Of a DNA stretch of 64,000 nucleotides, positions 18,120 to 27,728 are shown one piece after another. The notes beneath the pieces were generated by a model, which was given only the letters and a program-made list of their open reading frames with translations, made no database searches and was not told the DNA's origin. Numbering within the stretch: position 1 is the stretch's first letter; every line of letters starts with the position of its first letter. The position numbers and the translations under genes are program-made. The DNA comes from Flavobacterium aquicola. Its GTDB lineage: Bacteria > Bacteroidota > Bacteroidia > Flavobacteriales > Flavobacteriaceae. Where the stretch lies: the NCBI RefSeq assembly GCF_003385115.1, contig NZ_QUNI01000007.1, positions 186,001 through 250,000 of the forward strand, read 5' to 3'.

Positions 18120-18872
18120 ATGAAAAAAATAATTAATAAAATTTTAAGTTGTTTTAAACTAAAAATAATTAGAATAAATAATAATCTAAATCCTTTAAAT
18201 AATAGTACTGTCTCAATAAATCAAAGATTTTTCTTTAATGGTAATGTTAATGAACCCTATAGTGAGTTACCTTTTGCAGGAGAAACTATGGAGAAATTAA
18301 TTACTAATTTTGTCTTTGATACTGTTTTAGATATTGGTAGTGGAGAGGGTAAGCATAGTGACGCTTTAAAAAAAAGTGGAAAAAAAGTTACGTCGATAGA
18401 TTATGGACGATCTATATACTTTGAAAAAAGAGAAGAAAATCATTATTGTATTTTTGGAGATTATTATGAATATGAGTTCGATGCAAAATTTGATGCTATA
18501 TGGGCATCACATGTTTTAGAACACCAGCCAAATCCAAATATTTTTCTTAAAAAAATTCATTCTGATTTAAAAGAGGGTGGGATTTTGGCTATAACGGTTC
18601 CTCCTTTGAAACATGAAATTGTGGGAGGTCATGTTACTTTATGGAATGCAGGACTCTTAATATATCAACTAATCTTAGCAGGATTTAACTGCAAAAATAT
18701 TTCAGTAAAATCATATGGGTATAATATTAGCATTATTTTGAAAAAAGAATCTATACTATCTTATCCAGAATTACACTTCGATGCTGGCGATATAAAAAAA
18801 ATGCTTCATTTTTTCCCCGATAATTTTACAGAACCTTTTAATGGAGATATTAAAGAATTGAATTGGATTTAA
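18120..18872 (+). CDS. Class I SAM-dependent methyltransferase
   Basis: A 250-residue protein with the SAM-binding motif I VLDIGSGEGKHSDAL around residues 64-78, the acidic motif II region VTSIDYG, and the post-motif ASHVLEHQPNP used by Methyltransf_11/23 proteins. The N-terminal 50 residues are basic and of low complexity. It lies 96 bp after the Wzt-like gene. A chain-capping sugar O-methyltransferase working with the Wzt C-terminal domain fits best, but modification of an internal sugar is also possible. Confidence 0.85.
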   Translation: MKKIINKILSCFKLKIIRINNNLNPLNNSTVSINQRFFFNGNVNEPYSELPFAGETMEKLITNFVFDTVLDIGSGEGKHSDALKKSGKKVTSIDYGRSIYFEKREENHYCIFGDYYEYEFDAKFDAIWASHVLEHQPNPNIFLKKIHSDLKEGGILAITVPPLKHEIVGGHVTLWNAGLLIYQLILAGFNCKNISVKSYGYNISIILKKESILSYPELHFDAGDIKKMLHFFPDNFTEPFNGDIKELNWI

Positions 18873-18913
18873 ATTATTTCTTTGCTAAAAGAATAAGATT
18901 TTATTAATGATAT

Positions 18914-20056
18914 ATGAAAGAAGTGCCACTTATTGAAGGATTACGAGGATACTTAGCCCTTTGGGTGATATTTGATCATTTGTTGGGAGTTTGTGGCTAC
19001 TCATTTGAAAGGTTGACAGGCATCATGAAATTTTTTCGCGCTGGATGGTATGCAGTGGATATTTTTATTATTATCAGTGGTTTTGTAATATTTTATCTAC
19101 TTGATAATAAACAAGAAACTTATGTTAAATTTGTAATTAGAAGATTTTTCCGTTTATGGCCACTTTTTATTGTTTTATTCGCGATTTCTATTCCATTTTC
19201 ACTTATTTATAGTGCAAATTCTATAGAATTCTCGTCGATTTTTCCTTTTTCTCAAGTTGGAGATGGTCTTTTGAAAGAAAGAATAGATTCGTGGTGGGGA
19301 AATATTTTCGAACATATTTTGCTTCACCTCACAATGTTGCATGGAATAGTACCAAATTCATTAATAACAGATTCACCTGGCGCATTTTTAGGACCTGCTT
19401 GGAGTATCTCATTAGAATGGCAGTTTTATATCATTGCTCCGTTTGTTTATGCTTTTCTAAGAAAAGACAAAAAATGGGCAATACCTATTATCTCGCTATT
19501 TTGTATGTTATTTTTTTTTATAGGAAAACAGATTGATGACATAGAATTTGGAGCATTTTTGCCAATGCATATTGATTTTTTTTTTATTGGAGGAGTTTCT
19601 TATTATTTTTACAAATCATTTTGCAGTGTGTTTTTTAAAATTATTTTTTTCCCTATTAGTCTAGTCCTAGCTTCATTTTTATTATTAAATTCGGACTTTA
19701 ATTTTAAATTAATACCTTATCTTACGTGGTTAGTTTTCTTTAGCTTATTATTAGATTTTTCAAACCCAGAAAGGCAAAATTATATTTCAGTTATTGCTGG
19801 TGTGTTCAGCAACAAGATAATTGTTTATCTAGGTAAAATCTCATATAGTATTTACTTATCTCATTTATTAGTCATTATAATAATTCAGTATATTATTTTA
19901 AACTTTTTTCCTGTCATTTCACAAAAATTACATTTAATTATATTGTCTGTGTTTTCAATTTTTTTCACTGTATTTTTTTCATATTTTACTCATAAGTATA
20001 TTGAACTGTTTTACATTAGAAAAGGTAAATTATTTATAGATAAAATCAAGTCTTAA
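18914..20056 (+). CDS. Acyltransferase family 3 membrane O-acyltransferase
   Basis: A 380-residue polytopic protein. The N-terminal family pattern EGLRGYLALWVIFDH contains Arg11 and His22, followed by GWYAVDIFIIISGFVI and FVIRRFFRLWPLF. The middle has the GPAWSISLEWQFYIIAP stretch common in OafA-like enzymes, and the C-terminus is a series of helices ending in a basic tail. It transfers an acyl group, usually acetyl, to a surface glycan from the cytoplasmic pool. It is the second acyltransferase-3 gene of the window (the other is at 3210), and their sequences are clearly different. Confidence 0.9.
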   Translation: MKEVPLIEGLRGYLALWVIFDHLLGVCGYSFERLTGIMKFFRAGWYAVDIFIIISGFVIFYLLDNKQETYVKFVIRRFFRLWPLFIVLFAISIPFSLIYSANSIEFSSIFPFSQVGDGLLKERIDSWWGNIFEHILLHLTMLHGIVPNSLITDSPGAFLGPAWSISLEWQFYIIAPFVYAFLRKDKKWAIPIISLFCMLFFFIGKQIDDIEFGAFLPMHIDFFFIGGVSYYFYKSFCSVFFKIIFFPISLVLASFLLLNSDFNFKLIPYLTWLVFFSLLLDFSNPERQNYISVIAGVFSNKIIVYLGKISYSIYLSHLLVIIIIQYIILNFFPVISQKLHLIILSVFSIFFTVFFSYFTHKYIELFYIRKGKLFIDKIKS

Positions 20057-20060
20057 ATAG

Positions 20061-21452
20061 ATGAGGAAATATATTTTAGTTTTTGGTTATACAAATTTTA
20101 CAAAAGAGGAAACATCCTACTGGAATAATTTATCAATTGAGTTAATGAAAGAAGGATATGAACTATTTGTGATGGCTCATGTAAAACCACAATTCCAATG
20201 TCATTTTTTTAATTATTCTTTTGTAGAAAAGTTAGATGATGTTGATTTTGGTTTTTTTAACGGAAATGTTTTTTCAGATGATTTGTACTTTGAAAAATAT
20301 TTGCAACGTGAAAAAATATGGTATGGAAATTCTCTTAATGATCGTTTAACGGCATCTAAGTTTCAAAAATATAAATACGAAATTTTGTTGAATGAACTAA
20401 ATCCAGCACTAGTTGTTTTGGGAAATGGAGAACATGCTGGAGAGTTAATTTTAAAAGATGAAGTTTTAAAACGCAAAATCCCACTGATTTATTTTGAAAG
20501 AGGCTGTCTTCCTAAAACTTGGCATGTTGATATTGTTGGAATTACTGCTGGAACCGCGATTGCTAAAAAGGAATATGCTGTTATTAACCTTGGAACAAAT
20601 GAAAGTTATTTAAAATATAAAAATCACTATCTTCTTCAAAAATATACATGGTGGCAGCAACCAACAAATAATGTACCAGTAAATATTCGGAAAAGATTTA
20701 ATATTTGTGAGACGACCAAGATTATATTGTTTGCAAATCAATTAGACAATGATACATCAAATTTTTTATATTCTCCTTTTTTCAAGTCTAATTTAGAGGC
20801 ATTTATTTGGTTTTGTTCGGAATTGGGGCAAATAAAAGGTGATGTTTTTGTATTGATTAAAAAACATCCTTTTTTTGATGGAAACGAAGATGAATTTCAA
20901 GAGGCAATTGAGTCAAACAATCTAAAAGGTAAGTGGGTTTTTGATATATCAATTTTTGATTGTCTAGAGCAATCCGATTTGTTTTGTACAGTAAATTCTA
21001 CATCAATTTATGAAGCTATGATTTATGAAAAGCCTGTTTTACAATTGGGTAAATCTATTTTAAGTAATAAAGATATTGTTTATGAACTTCAAGATTTGAA
21101 TCGAAAGGAGGTTATGAAACATTGGATTAGTATGGATGATTTCCCTAATAGACTAGAAAAATTTGAATATTTTATGGCTTATATGATTGATAATGAATTA
21201 TCTTTTTTTGCGGATAATTTATCTGATGAAAAATATAATAATCACATTTTTTTTATGAGAAAAATGCTTGAAAATGTAGATTTAGATAGAAAAGGAAATT
21301 ATCCGCATAAATTTCTGGAGATCAAATTTAAATATGAAGCTATCATTGTAAGTAATTTGAAGTTTAAAAGATTATTAGATTTAAAGATTTTGATTTTTAA
21401 GGAAATTACGGAAAGAATTTCAAAGAAATTTTTTAGATTTTTTTATAAATGA
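20061..21452 (+). CDS. KpsC/KpsS-like capsule-synthesis glycosyltransferase (putative)
   Basis: A 463-residue GT-B-like protein. Motifs resemble the Capsule_synth (KpsC/KpsS) family: an ERG motif near residue 150 (IYFERGCLPKTW), a KKHP motif near 275 (VLIKKHPFF) and FCTVNSTSIYEAMIYEKPVLQLG near 310-332, which parallels TVNST-x-GxEAL-x-xKPV-x-xLG of these enzymes. KpsC and KpsS build the beta-Kdo linker of ABC-exported capsules, which fits the Wzm/Wzt pair 3 kb upstream. The match is by motif only, so a different donor (for example CMP-sialic acid) is possible. It overlaps the following GT4 gene by 4 bp. Confidence 0.6.
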   Translation: MRKYILVFGYTNFTKEETSYWNNLSIELMKEGYELFVMAHVKPQFQCHFFNYSFVEKLDDVDFGFFNGNVFSDDLYFEKYLQREKIWYGNSLNDRLTASKFQKYKYEILLNELNPALVVLGNGEHAGELILKDEVLKRKIPLIYFERGCLPKTWHVDIVGITAGTAIAKKEYAVINLGTNESYLKYKNHYLLQKYTWWQQPTNNVPVNIRKRFNICETTKIILFANQLDNDTSNFLYSPFFKSNLEAFIWFCSELGQIKGDVFVLIKKHPFFDGNEDEFQEAIESNNLKGKWVFDISIFDCLEQSDLFCTVNSTSIYEAMIYEKPVLQLGKSILSNKDIVYELQDLNRKEVMKHWISMDDFPNRLEKFEYFMAYMIDNELSFFADNLSDEKYNNHIFFMRKMLENVDLDRKGNYPHKFLEIKFKYEAIIVSNLKFKRLLDLKILIFKEITERISKKFFRFFYK

Positions 21453-22585
21453 AAAAAATCCTATTCATATCCCACGATGCCTCAAGAACTGGAGCACCAA
21501 TAGTACTATTTCATTTTTTGAAATGGTTGAAAATTAATCAGCCTGAAATTCAAGCTGATTTATTAGTTTTAAAAGGAGGGAATTTAGAAAATGATTTTAA
21601 GGAAGTAGCGAGTAATTATTTTGATTATGAAATAAAAACAACACAAAAAAGACTAAATAGAAAGGAACGAATTTTATTAAAATTAGGTTGGTTGAAGAAA
21701 TCTAACTTAAAAGATAATCTGTTCTTAGAATTAAGCCAAAATAATTATGATGTGGTATATGCTAATACTATTGCAAGCATTAAATTGGCTTTTGAATTAG
21801 TGTCAAAAAACAATTCTGCTAAGTTTATAGCACACCTGCATGAGCTTAATGCAGTTATTAAATTGATTTTGCCAGATTTTAAAAATTATGTCGATAGGGT
21901 TGATCAATTTATAACTCCTGCTAAAATGGTAAAAGCCAATTTAGTTTCTAATTGGGGAGTGCCAGAAAATAAAACTGCTGTCGTTTATGAATTTGCTTTA
22001 ATGTATGAGATAGAGAAACAAAACAAAAAGGGCGAAGAATTTATAATTGGAGCTTCTGGGACAGTTCATTGGAGGAAAGGACACGATGTTTTTATTCAAG
22101 TCGCCCGTTATATGTATCAACACCATCCTGCGCATAATTTTAAATTTATCTGGGTTGGTCAAATTTCAAAATTAGAGCAAGTTGTAATAGAGGAAGATTT
22201 AATAAAATTAGGTTTAAAAGACAAAGTTATATTTGTTGGAGAAGTTGAAAATCCTGAAAATTATTACAAAGATTTTGATGTGTTTTTAATGACTTCGAGA
22301 GAAGATCCATTTCCGTTGGTTTGCATAGAAGTAGGTATGATGGGCAAACCAATAATCAGTTTTGATAAAGCAGTAGGAACAAATGAAATTTTAGAACAAG
22401 GCGGAGGATTTATAGTTCCTTATTTAGATATTGAAACTATGGGGAATAAAGTTCTAGAGTATTATATGAACCCAGATTTAATATCTGAGCATGGTGCGTT
22501 TAATAAAACTGTTTTTTCTAAGTTTACGCCTGAGCTAATTAGCCCTCAACTTTTTTCGATAATTAAAAAAAATTGTTCAGCTTGA
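21449..22585 (+). CDS. Glycosyltransferase family 4
   Basis: A 378-residue GT-B enzyme. The N-terminal ILFISHDASRTGAPIVLFHFL forms the first strand and acceptor loop. IGASGTVHWRKGHDVFI, FIWVGQI and the catalytic segment MTSREDPFPLVCIE (E-x7-E) mark the donor domain. The start overlaps the previous stop (ATGA). It is a cytoplasmic enzyme adding one sugar to the lipid-linked chain, of unknown specificity. It resembles GT4 proteins frequent in flavobacterial polysaccharide clusters. Confidence 0.9.
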   Translation: MKKILFISHDASRTGAPIVLFHFLKWLKINQPEIQADLLVLKGGNLENDFKEVASNYFDYEIKTTQKRLNRKERILLKLGWLKKSNLKDNLFLELSQNNYDVVYANTIASIKLAFELVSKNNSAKFIAHLHELNAVIKLILPDFKNYVDRVDQFITPAKMVKANLVSNWGVPENKTAVVYEFALMYEIEKQNKKGEEFIIGASGTVHWRKGHDVFIQVARYMYQHHPAHNFKFIWVGQISKLEQVVIEEDLIKLGLKDKVIFVGEVENPENYYKDFDVFLMTSREDPFPLVCIEVGMMGKPIISFDKAVGTNEILEQGGGFIVPYLDIETMGNKVLEYYMNPDLISEHGAFNKTVFSKFTPELISPQLFSIIKKNCSA

Positions 22586-23541
22586 ATCCAAAAGTTTCCA
22601 TAATTATTCCTAATTATAACCATGCAATTTTTTTGGTTCAAAGACTTGACAGTGTCTTCAATCAAACCTTTCAAGATTTTGAAGTCATTCTTTTAGATGA
22701 TAAAAGTACCGATGAAAGTTTAGTTATTTTAAACCAATATGCTAATCACCCTAAAGTATCACATTTAGTAATAAATAAAGAAAATTCAGGAAGTCCTTTT
22801 AAGCAATGGCAAAAAGGAATTAAATTGGCTAAAGGAGAATATATTTGGATTGCCGAAAGTGATGATTATTGTGAATTAACTTTTTTGAAAAAATTAGTAA
22901 ATTATAGCAATGAAGATCATTCGAATGGAATTATTTATTGTCAAACAAATGATATCGATGAAAATGGTGTTTGTTTAAATCATAGAATAAATTATACTAA
23001 TCGTTTCCAGCCTAATATATGGGAGATGAGCTTTGTTAAAGACGGAAAGGAATTTGTTGAATCTTATTTGAGTTTTTTTAATGTAATTCCCAATGCAAGT
23101 GCAGTGCTTTTTAGAAGAGAATTACTAGAAAACTCCATTTTTTCAAGCTCTTTAACAGATATGAAAATGTGTGGTGATTGGTATTTTTGGATTCAGATAG
23201 CATTAAAGTCTAAAGTGTGTTTTTTATCAGAAACATTAAATTATTTTAGAGACCATCAATCTGTAAGTCGCAATCATAAGGATATTCAAAAGAAAAAACT
23301 TAGGTTATTCGAAGAAAAGGTCGTGCGATCTTTTATGCATTCGAAGCAGATTATAAATTTAAAGTCAGAGTATTTGCTATATCTTAAATGGTTTGATTTG
23401 CACGGTTATCAAGCGATTTATACGAAATCTTTTTATGATATAAAATTGAAAAATATCTCGTTTTTCTCTTTCGTAAAGATGTATATTAAAAACAAGTTTA
23501 CTTTACATAAACTAATAAGAAAATTTGCAATTTTAGCGTAA
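22582..23541 (+). CDS. Glycosyltransferase family 2
   Basis: A 319-residue GT-A enzyme. The N-terminal VSIIIPNYNH, the nucleotide-binding VILLDDKSTDES and the metal-binding WIAESDDYC (where DxD is replaced by SDD) are typical of GT2 inverting transferases. I prefer the TTG at 22582, which overlaps the previous stop as TTGA, over a TTG at 22573. The C-terminal 80 residues are basic. The acceptor and donor are unknown. It is followed after 9 bp by a GT4 gene. Confidence 0.9.
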   Translation: MNPKVSIIIPNYNHAIFLVQRLDSVFNQTFQDFEVILLDDKSTDESLVILNQYANHPKVSHLVINKENSGSPFKQWQKGIKLAKGEYIWIAESDDYCELTFLKKLVNYSNEDHSNGIIYCQTNDIDENGVCLNHRINYTNRFQPNIWEMSFVKDGKEFVESYLSFFNVIPNASAVLFRRELLENSIFSSSLTDMKMCGDWYFWIQIALKSKVCFLSETLNYFRDHQSVSRNHKDIQKKKLRLFEEKVVRSFMHSKQIINLKSEYLLYLKWFDLHGYQAIYTKSFYDIKLKNISFFSFVKMYIKNKFTLHKLIRKFAILA

Positions 23542-23550
23542 CTGGATTTT

Positions 23551-24675
23551 ATGAAATTACAAAAAAATAGAATAGCCATAATTTCTCCTTCTCAAAATGC
23601 GTATTCTGAAACTTTTATTCAAGAACAAAAAAACGGGCTACAAGGAAATATTTATTATTATTTCAAAGGTGAAGTACCACAATCTTTAGAAGGTTTTGGT
23701 AAATTGGGTAATAAAAGAATTACTTATTCTGTAAAAATAAGACGCAAACTGGGATTGAAAACACTTTCAATTGCAGAAACAGCTTTCATGCATTCTCTTA
23801 AAGAAAACAAGATACAAGTTGTTTTGGCACAATATGGAACAACGGCAAATAAAATTGTTAATGTATGCAAACAAATAAATGTGCCATTAATTACACATTT
23901 TCATGGTTATGATGCTTCTGTTGGATCTGTAATTAAAAATTGCAATTATTATAAAGAAGTATTTTATTATAGTACATACGTGATTGCTGTTTCAATTTCA
24001 ATGAAAAAAAAAATAATTGAGCTTGGGTGTCCGCAAGAAAAAGTAATATATAATGCATGTGCACCAAATGATTTGTTTTTAAATATTGTTCCTAAATTCA
24101 GCCAATCAAATTTTATTTCATTAGGACGGTTCGTTAATAAAAAAGCACCTTATAATACTATTTTAGCATTTAAAAAAGTACATGATCTTTATCCTGAAGC
24201 AAAATTAATTATGGGAGGGGAGGGAGAATTGCTAGAACCTTGTATTAATATTATAAAGGCATTAAAATTAGAAGAATCTGTTTTACTGCCAGGGATTATT
24301 GATAGAGTACAGTTTATGGAATATTTATCTAATGGATTGGCTTTTGTGCAACATTCTGTTACTGCATTTAATGGTGATCAAGAGGGAACTCCTGTGGCTG
24401 TATTAGAAGCAAGTGCTGCTGGACTTCCAGTAATTTCGACAAAACATGCGGGCATTAGTGATGTTATTATTGAAGGCGAAACAGGATTTCTTGTAGAAGA
24501 AAATGATATAGAAACTATGGCAGAAAATATGATTTTGCTTCTAGAAAATAAAGTTTTGGCTGAAAAAATGGGAATTAATGGAAAAGAGAGAATAAAAATT
24601 AATTTTACAATGAAAAAGCATCTAAGCGTAATAGACAGTTTAATTGAAAAAATAATTAAAAACACAAATGAATAA
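23551..24675 (+). CDS. Glycosyltransferase family 4 (WcaL-like)
   Basis: A 374-residue GT-B enzyme with an N-terminus (IAIISPSQNAYSETFIQEQ) resembling WcaL-type colanic acid transferases. It has FISLGRFVNKKAPYNTILAF, the donor-binding LIMGGEGELLE and the catalytic region DQEGTPVAVLEASAAGLPV. HFHGYDAS near residue 128 is a further conserved GT4 element. It overlaps the next GT2 gene by 8 bp. The linkage is unknown. Confidence 0.9.
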   Translation: MKLQKNRIAIISPSQNAYSETFIQEQKNGLQGNIYYYFKGEVPQSLEGFGKLGNKRITYSVKIRRKLGLKTLSIAETAFMHSLKENKIQVVLAQYGTTANKIVNVCKQINVPLITHFHGYDASVGSVIKNCNYYKEVFYYSTYVIAVSISMKKKIIELGCPQEKVIYNACAPNDLFLNIVPKFSQSNFISLGRFVNKKAPYNTILAFKKVHDLYPEAKLIMGGEGELLEPCINIIKALKLEESVLLPGIIDRVQFMEYLSNGLAFVQHSVTAFNGDQEGTPVAVLEASAAGLPVISTKHAGISDVIIEGETGFLVEENDIETMAENMILLLENKVLAEKMGINGKERIKINFTMKKHLSVIDSLIEKIIKNTNE

Positions 24676-25633
24676 CCCTTTAGTTTCTATTATAATACCC
24701 GCTTATAACCGAGGATATCTTATAGAAGAAACATTAAAAACTGTATTATTACAATCTTACAAAAATTGGGAGTGTATTGTTGTAGATGATGGTTCGAATG
24801 ATAACACTTTAGAAATTTGCAAGAATTATGCTATTAAAGATCAAAGATTTAAATTTCATGAAAGACCATCTAATTTATCTAAAGGAGCAAATTCGTGCAG
24901 AAATTACGGTTTTGAATTAAGCAAAGGCGAACTTATTCAATGGTTTGATAGTGATGATTTAATGTTGCCAGATTATATATCAGAAAAAGTAAATTGTTTT
25001 TCTGATGAGATTAGTATGGTTATGTGTCCAGGATTTTATTGGTATCCAATAACAGGTGAAAAAGAACCTTATGATTTAGTAATAAAAAATTATTTATTTA
25101 ATGATTATGTTCGTTGGGAAAGTAAGGTATTAACTCCATCTGTCTTATTCAAAAGGAAATGTCTTTCTGGGGAAAAAAAATTTAATACTAAAATGACAAG
25201 AGGACAGGAATTTGAATTCTTTTCGCGTTTGTTCTTTAATTTAAAAGAAAATGACTATTACATAGTTAATAAACCTTTGTTCCTTTATCGACAACATTCA
25301 AATTCAATTTCTCTCAAAGATAATGTTTATATTAAGCCTAATAAAGAATCGATGGTTTTTATAGCATTAAATAATTTGGAAAGGAGTATTAAAATTAAAG
25401 ATATTGAATTAATAAAATATCAAGTATATAGAATAGTAAACTATTATATTCAAAGTGTTGAAAATAAACATTATAAAAATGTGTTTTATATTTTTTTTAA
25501 ATTTTCGGCACTCTTATTAAAAATTAATTTTCTTTTTTTTATAGAATTTTCTTTTTGGGGTAGTTCGTTTTTTATTTTAAGAAAAAGAAGTTATAAAATC
25601 GAAAAGCGAATACGTAATTATAAAATCGAGTAG
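24668..25633 (+). CDS. Glycosyltransferase family 2
   Basis: A 321-residue GT-A transferase with VSIIIPAYNRGYLIEETL, CIVVDDGSNDNT and the metal-binding WFDSDDLM. A hydrophobic, Phe-rich stretch near residues 275-305 (VFYIFFKFSALLLK) may associate with the membrane. It starts inside the end of the previous GT4 gene and ends 52 bp before the WbsX-like gene. The substrate is unknown. Confidence 0.9.
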   Translation: MNNPLVSIIIPAYNRGYLIEETLKTVLLQSYKNWECIVVDDGSNDNTLEICKNYAIKDQRFKFHERPSNLSKGANSCRNYGFELSKGELIQWFDSDDLMLPDYISEKVNCFSDEISMVMCPGFYWYPITGEKEPYDLVIKNYLFNDYVRWESKVLTPSVLFKRKCLSGEKKFNTKMTRGQEFEFFSRLFFNLKENDYYIVNKPLFLYRQHSNSISLKDNVYIKPNKESMVFIALNNLERSIKIKDIELIKYQVYRIVNYYIQSVENKHYKNVFYIFFKFSALLLKINFLFFIEFSFWGSSFFILRKRSYKIEKRIRNYKIE

Positions 25634-25685
25634 CTGATTGTCTAAAAGAATTTTAAAAGGATAGGATTTAGAATATATTTAAATA

Positions 25686-26813
25686 ATGATAAAAAAAATT
25701 AAATTTCTAGCTTATTATTTGCCACAGTTTCATCCAATTCCGGAAAATGATTTGTGGTGGGGAAAAGGTTTTACTGAATGGTTAAATGTAGTAAAGGCGA
25801 AGCCTTTATTTAAAGGACATTATCAGCCTATTTTGCCAGCAGATTTAGGCTTTTATGATTTAAGAGTACCAGCAGTACAAGAAGAGCAATCAAAAATGGC
25901 GTTAGAATATGGTATTGATGGATTTATTTATTATCAATACTGGTTCGGAAAAGATAAAATGTTACTCGAAGGACCGGCAGAAGCGATGTTGGAAAACAAA
26001 AAAATTACGATTCCATTTTGTTTTTGTTGGGCAAATGAAACTTGGAAAGGAATTTGGCATGGATTGCATAGTTCTGACGTTTTAATAAAACAATTATATC
26101 AGGGAGTAGAAGCATATAAATCTTATTTTAATTATCTATTGCCTTTTTTTAAAGATGAGCGTTATATCAAAATTGATAGCAAACCAATGTTCCATATATA
26201 CAAACCGGAAGAAATTCCAGATATAAAGTCTTTTTTAAAATTGTTTAATGATTTAGCAATTGAAAATGGATTCAAAGGAATTCATTTTATTGCTACTATT
26301 AGTTCAGATGATTTTGCTTTAGGTCATAATGAAATATTTGGAAAAGTAGATTCGGGCATTTTTATCAAAATGCGTTACGGTTCTGAAAATCAAAGTGTTT
26401 TTGCTAAAATCAATAAAAAGATAAAAAAAAATATTCATGGAAAATTAAAGATCAATGGTCATATAGATGAGCGAACTAAGCCTTTGATTTTTGATTATAA
26501 AAAAGGAGTCGAAAAGCTCAATGGAGAATTACAAAATAAAAAGTCTATCCCACAAGTTTTTCCTAATTGGGATAATACTGCAAGAAGTGGGAAGAAGGCA
26601 CTGATTTTCAGAAATTCAACGCCTCATCTTTGGCAAGAGCATTTGCAAATGGCTGTAAAGAATTTGATTAAAAATGTAGAGAACCCGCAGATCGTTATAA
26701 TCAAATCATGGAATGAATGGGCAGAAGGCAACCATCTTGAACCAGACGGCAAATTTGGACGTAAATGGCTTGAAGCTGTCAGGAATGTAAAACAAAATAA
26801 TAACTTGTTATGA
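25686..26813 (+). CDS. WbsX-like glycan enzyme (GH99-like fold)
   Basis: A 375-residue member of the WbsX family, recognised by FLAYYLPQFHPIPENDLWWGKGFTEW at the N-terminus (two pieces around residues 6-30), FIYYQYWF, FCFCWANETW and the C-terminal IIKSWNEWAEGNHLEPD. These proteins occur in O-antigen and capsule clusters and are annotated as glycosyltransferases, although their fold resembles GH99 endo-mannosidase-type hydrolases. It overlaps the following GT2 gene by 4 bp, so it is part of the same translational chain. Confidence 0.9.
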   Translation: MIKKIKFLAYYLPQFHPIPENDLWWGKGFTEWLNVVKAKPLFKGHYQPILPADLGFYDLRVPAVQEEQSKMALEYGIDGFIYYQYWFGKDKMLLEGPAEAMLENKKITIPFCFCWANETWKGIWHGLHSSDVLIKQLYQGVEAYKSYFNYLLPFFKDERYIKIDSKPMFHIYKPEEIPDIKSFLKLFNDLAIENGFKGIHFIATISSDDFALGHNEIFGKVDSGIFIKMRYGSENQSVFAKINKKIKKNIHGKLKINGHIDERTKPLIFDYKKGVEKLNGELQNKKSIPQVFPNWDNTARSGKKALIFRNSTPHLWQEHLQMAVKNLIKNVENPQIVIIKSWNEWAEGNHLEPDGKFGRKWLEAVRNVKQNNNLL

Positions 26814-27727
26814 AACAATTTGATAAGTTAGTGTCTGTTATAATTCCGTGTTATAATCAGAGTGAATTTTTGGACGAAACTTTAAATTCAATACTTATCC
26901 AAACCTATACGAATTGGGAATGCCTTATTATAAATGATGGCAGTTTAGATGACACTGAAAAAATTGCTCAAGAATGGATCGCAAAAGATAATAGATTTGT
27001 TTATTTTAAAAAAGACAACGAAGGGGTAAGTAGTTGTAGGAATTTAGGTTTAGAAAAAGCAAAAGGAGATTTTATACAATTTCTCGATGCCGATGATTTA
27101 TTAGCAGAAAATAAACTTCAACTTTCAATTGAGGCTGTCCATGAGTATGATGTTGAGGTGGTATGCACTAATTACTTTTTGTTTGAAAGTCATATTGCTA
27201 AAGCATATCCACCATTTTCACAATTAGGAGATTTCGAATTTAGTTTTTATAATCTAGCACGATATTGGAATAATGGTTTCACAATTCCAATACATTGTTG
27301 GGTTTTTAATAAATCTTTGTTAGAAAATATTCAATTTCCCTTGGGTTTAACAGCTCAGGAAGATTGGGTTACATGGTTGAGGATTTTTCAAAAATCCCCT
27401 AAAACATTCTATATTCCTCAACAACTTGCTTTTTATCGAATAAATCCCAAAGGAAGAACTCAAACTGGTGGTTTTTTTAATGAAACACTTGAGGCAATTA
27501 ATTTCTTGAAATCTTTTTTAAACGAAGCAGAATTTAGAATACTTTACGAAGCTGTTTTAACAAGTTCTAATGAAGGAAATATTTATTGGAGAAATCGAGA
27601 AGATAATTTAAAAAAGTCCAATACTTATCAATTCGGACTATTAGTTAAAAAAATTTTTCAAAAAATTGGGCTTTTGAAGTTAGCAAGATATTTATTTTCT
27701 TTTGTCTTAAAATTTAAATCTAAATAG
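26810..27727 (+). CDS. Glycosyltransferase family 2
   Basis: A 305-residue GT-A enzyme with VSVIIPCYNQSEFLDETL, CLIINDGSLDDT and the metal-binding FLDADDLL (DxD as DAD), all within the first 110 residues. The conserved acceptor-side segment AQEDWVTWLRI follows near residue 180. The ATG overlaps the WbsX-like stop (ATGA), and the next gene begins 1 bp after its stop. Its donor is unknown. Confidence 0.92.
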   Translation: MKQFDKLVSVIIPCYNQSEFLDETLNSILIQTYTNWECLIINDGSLDDTEKIAQEWIAKDNRFVYFKKDNEGVSSCRNLGLEKAKGDFIQFLDADDLLAENKLQLSIEAVHEYDVEVVCTNYFLFESHIAKAYPPFSQLGDFEFSFYNLARYWNNGFTIPIHCWVFNKSLLENIQFPLGLTAQEDWVTWLRIFQKSPKTFYIPQQLAFYRINPKGRTQTGGFFNETLEAINFLKSFLNEAEFRILYEAVLTSSNEGNIYWRNREDNLKKSNTYQFGLLVKKIFQKIGLLKLARYLFSFVLKFKSK

Positions 27728-27728
27728 T

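Noticed and set aside
19291..19536. 81-codon + strand frame inside the acyltransferase gene at 18914-20056
   Set aside because: It overlaps a complete acyltransferase-3 gene in another frame and shows no recognisable features.
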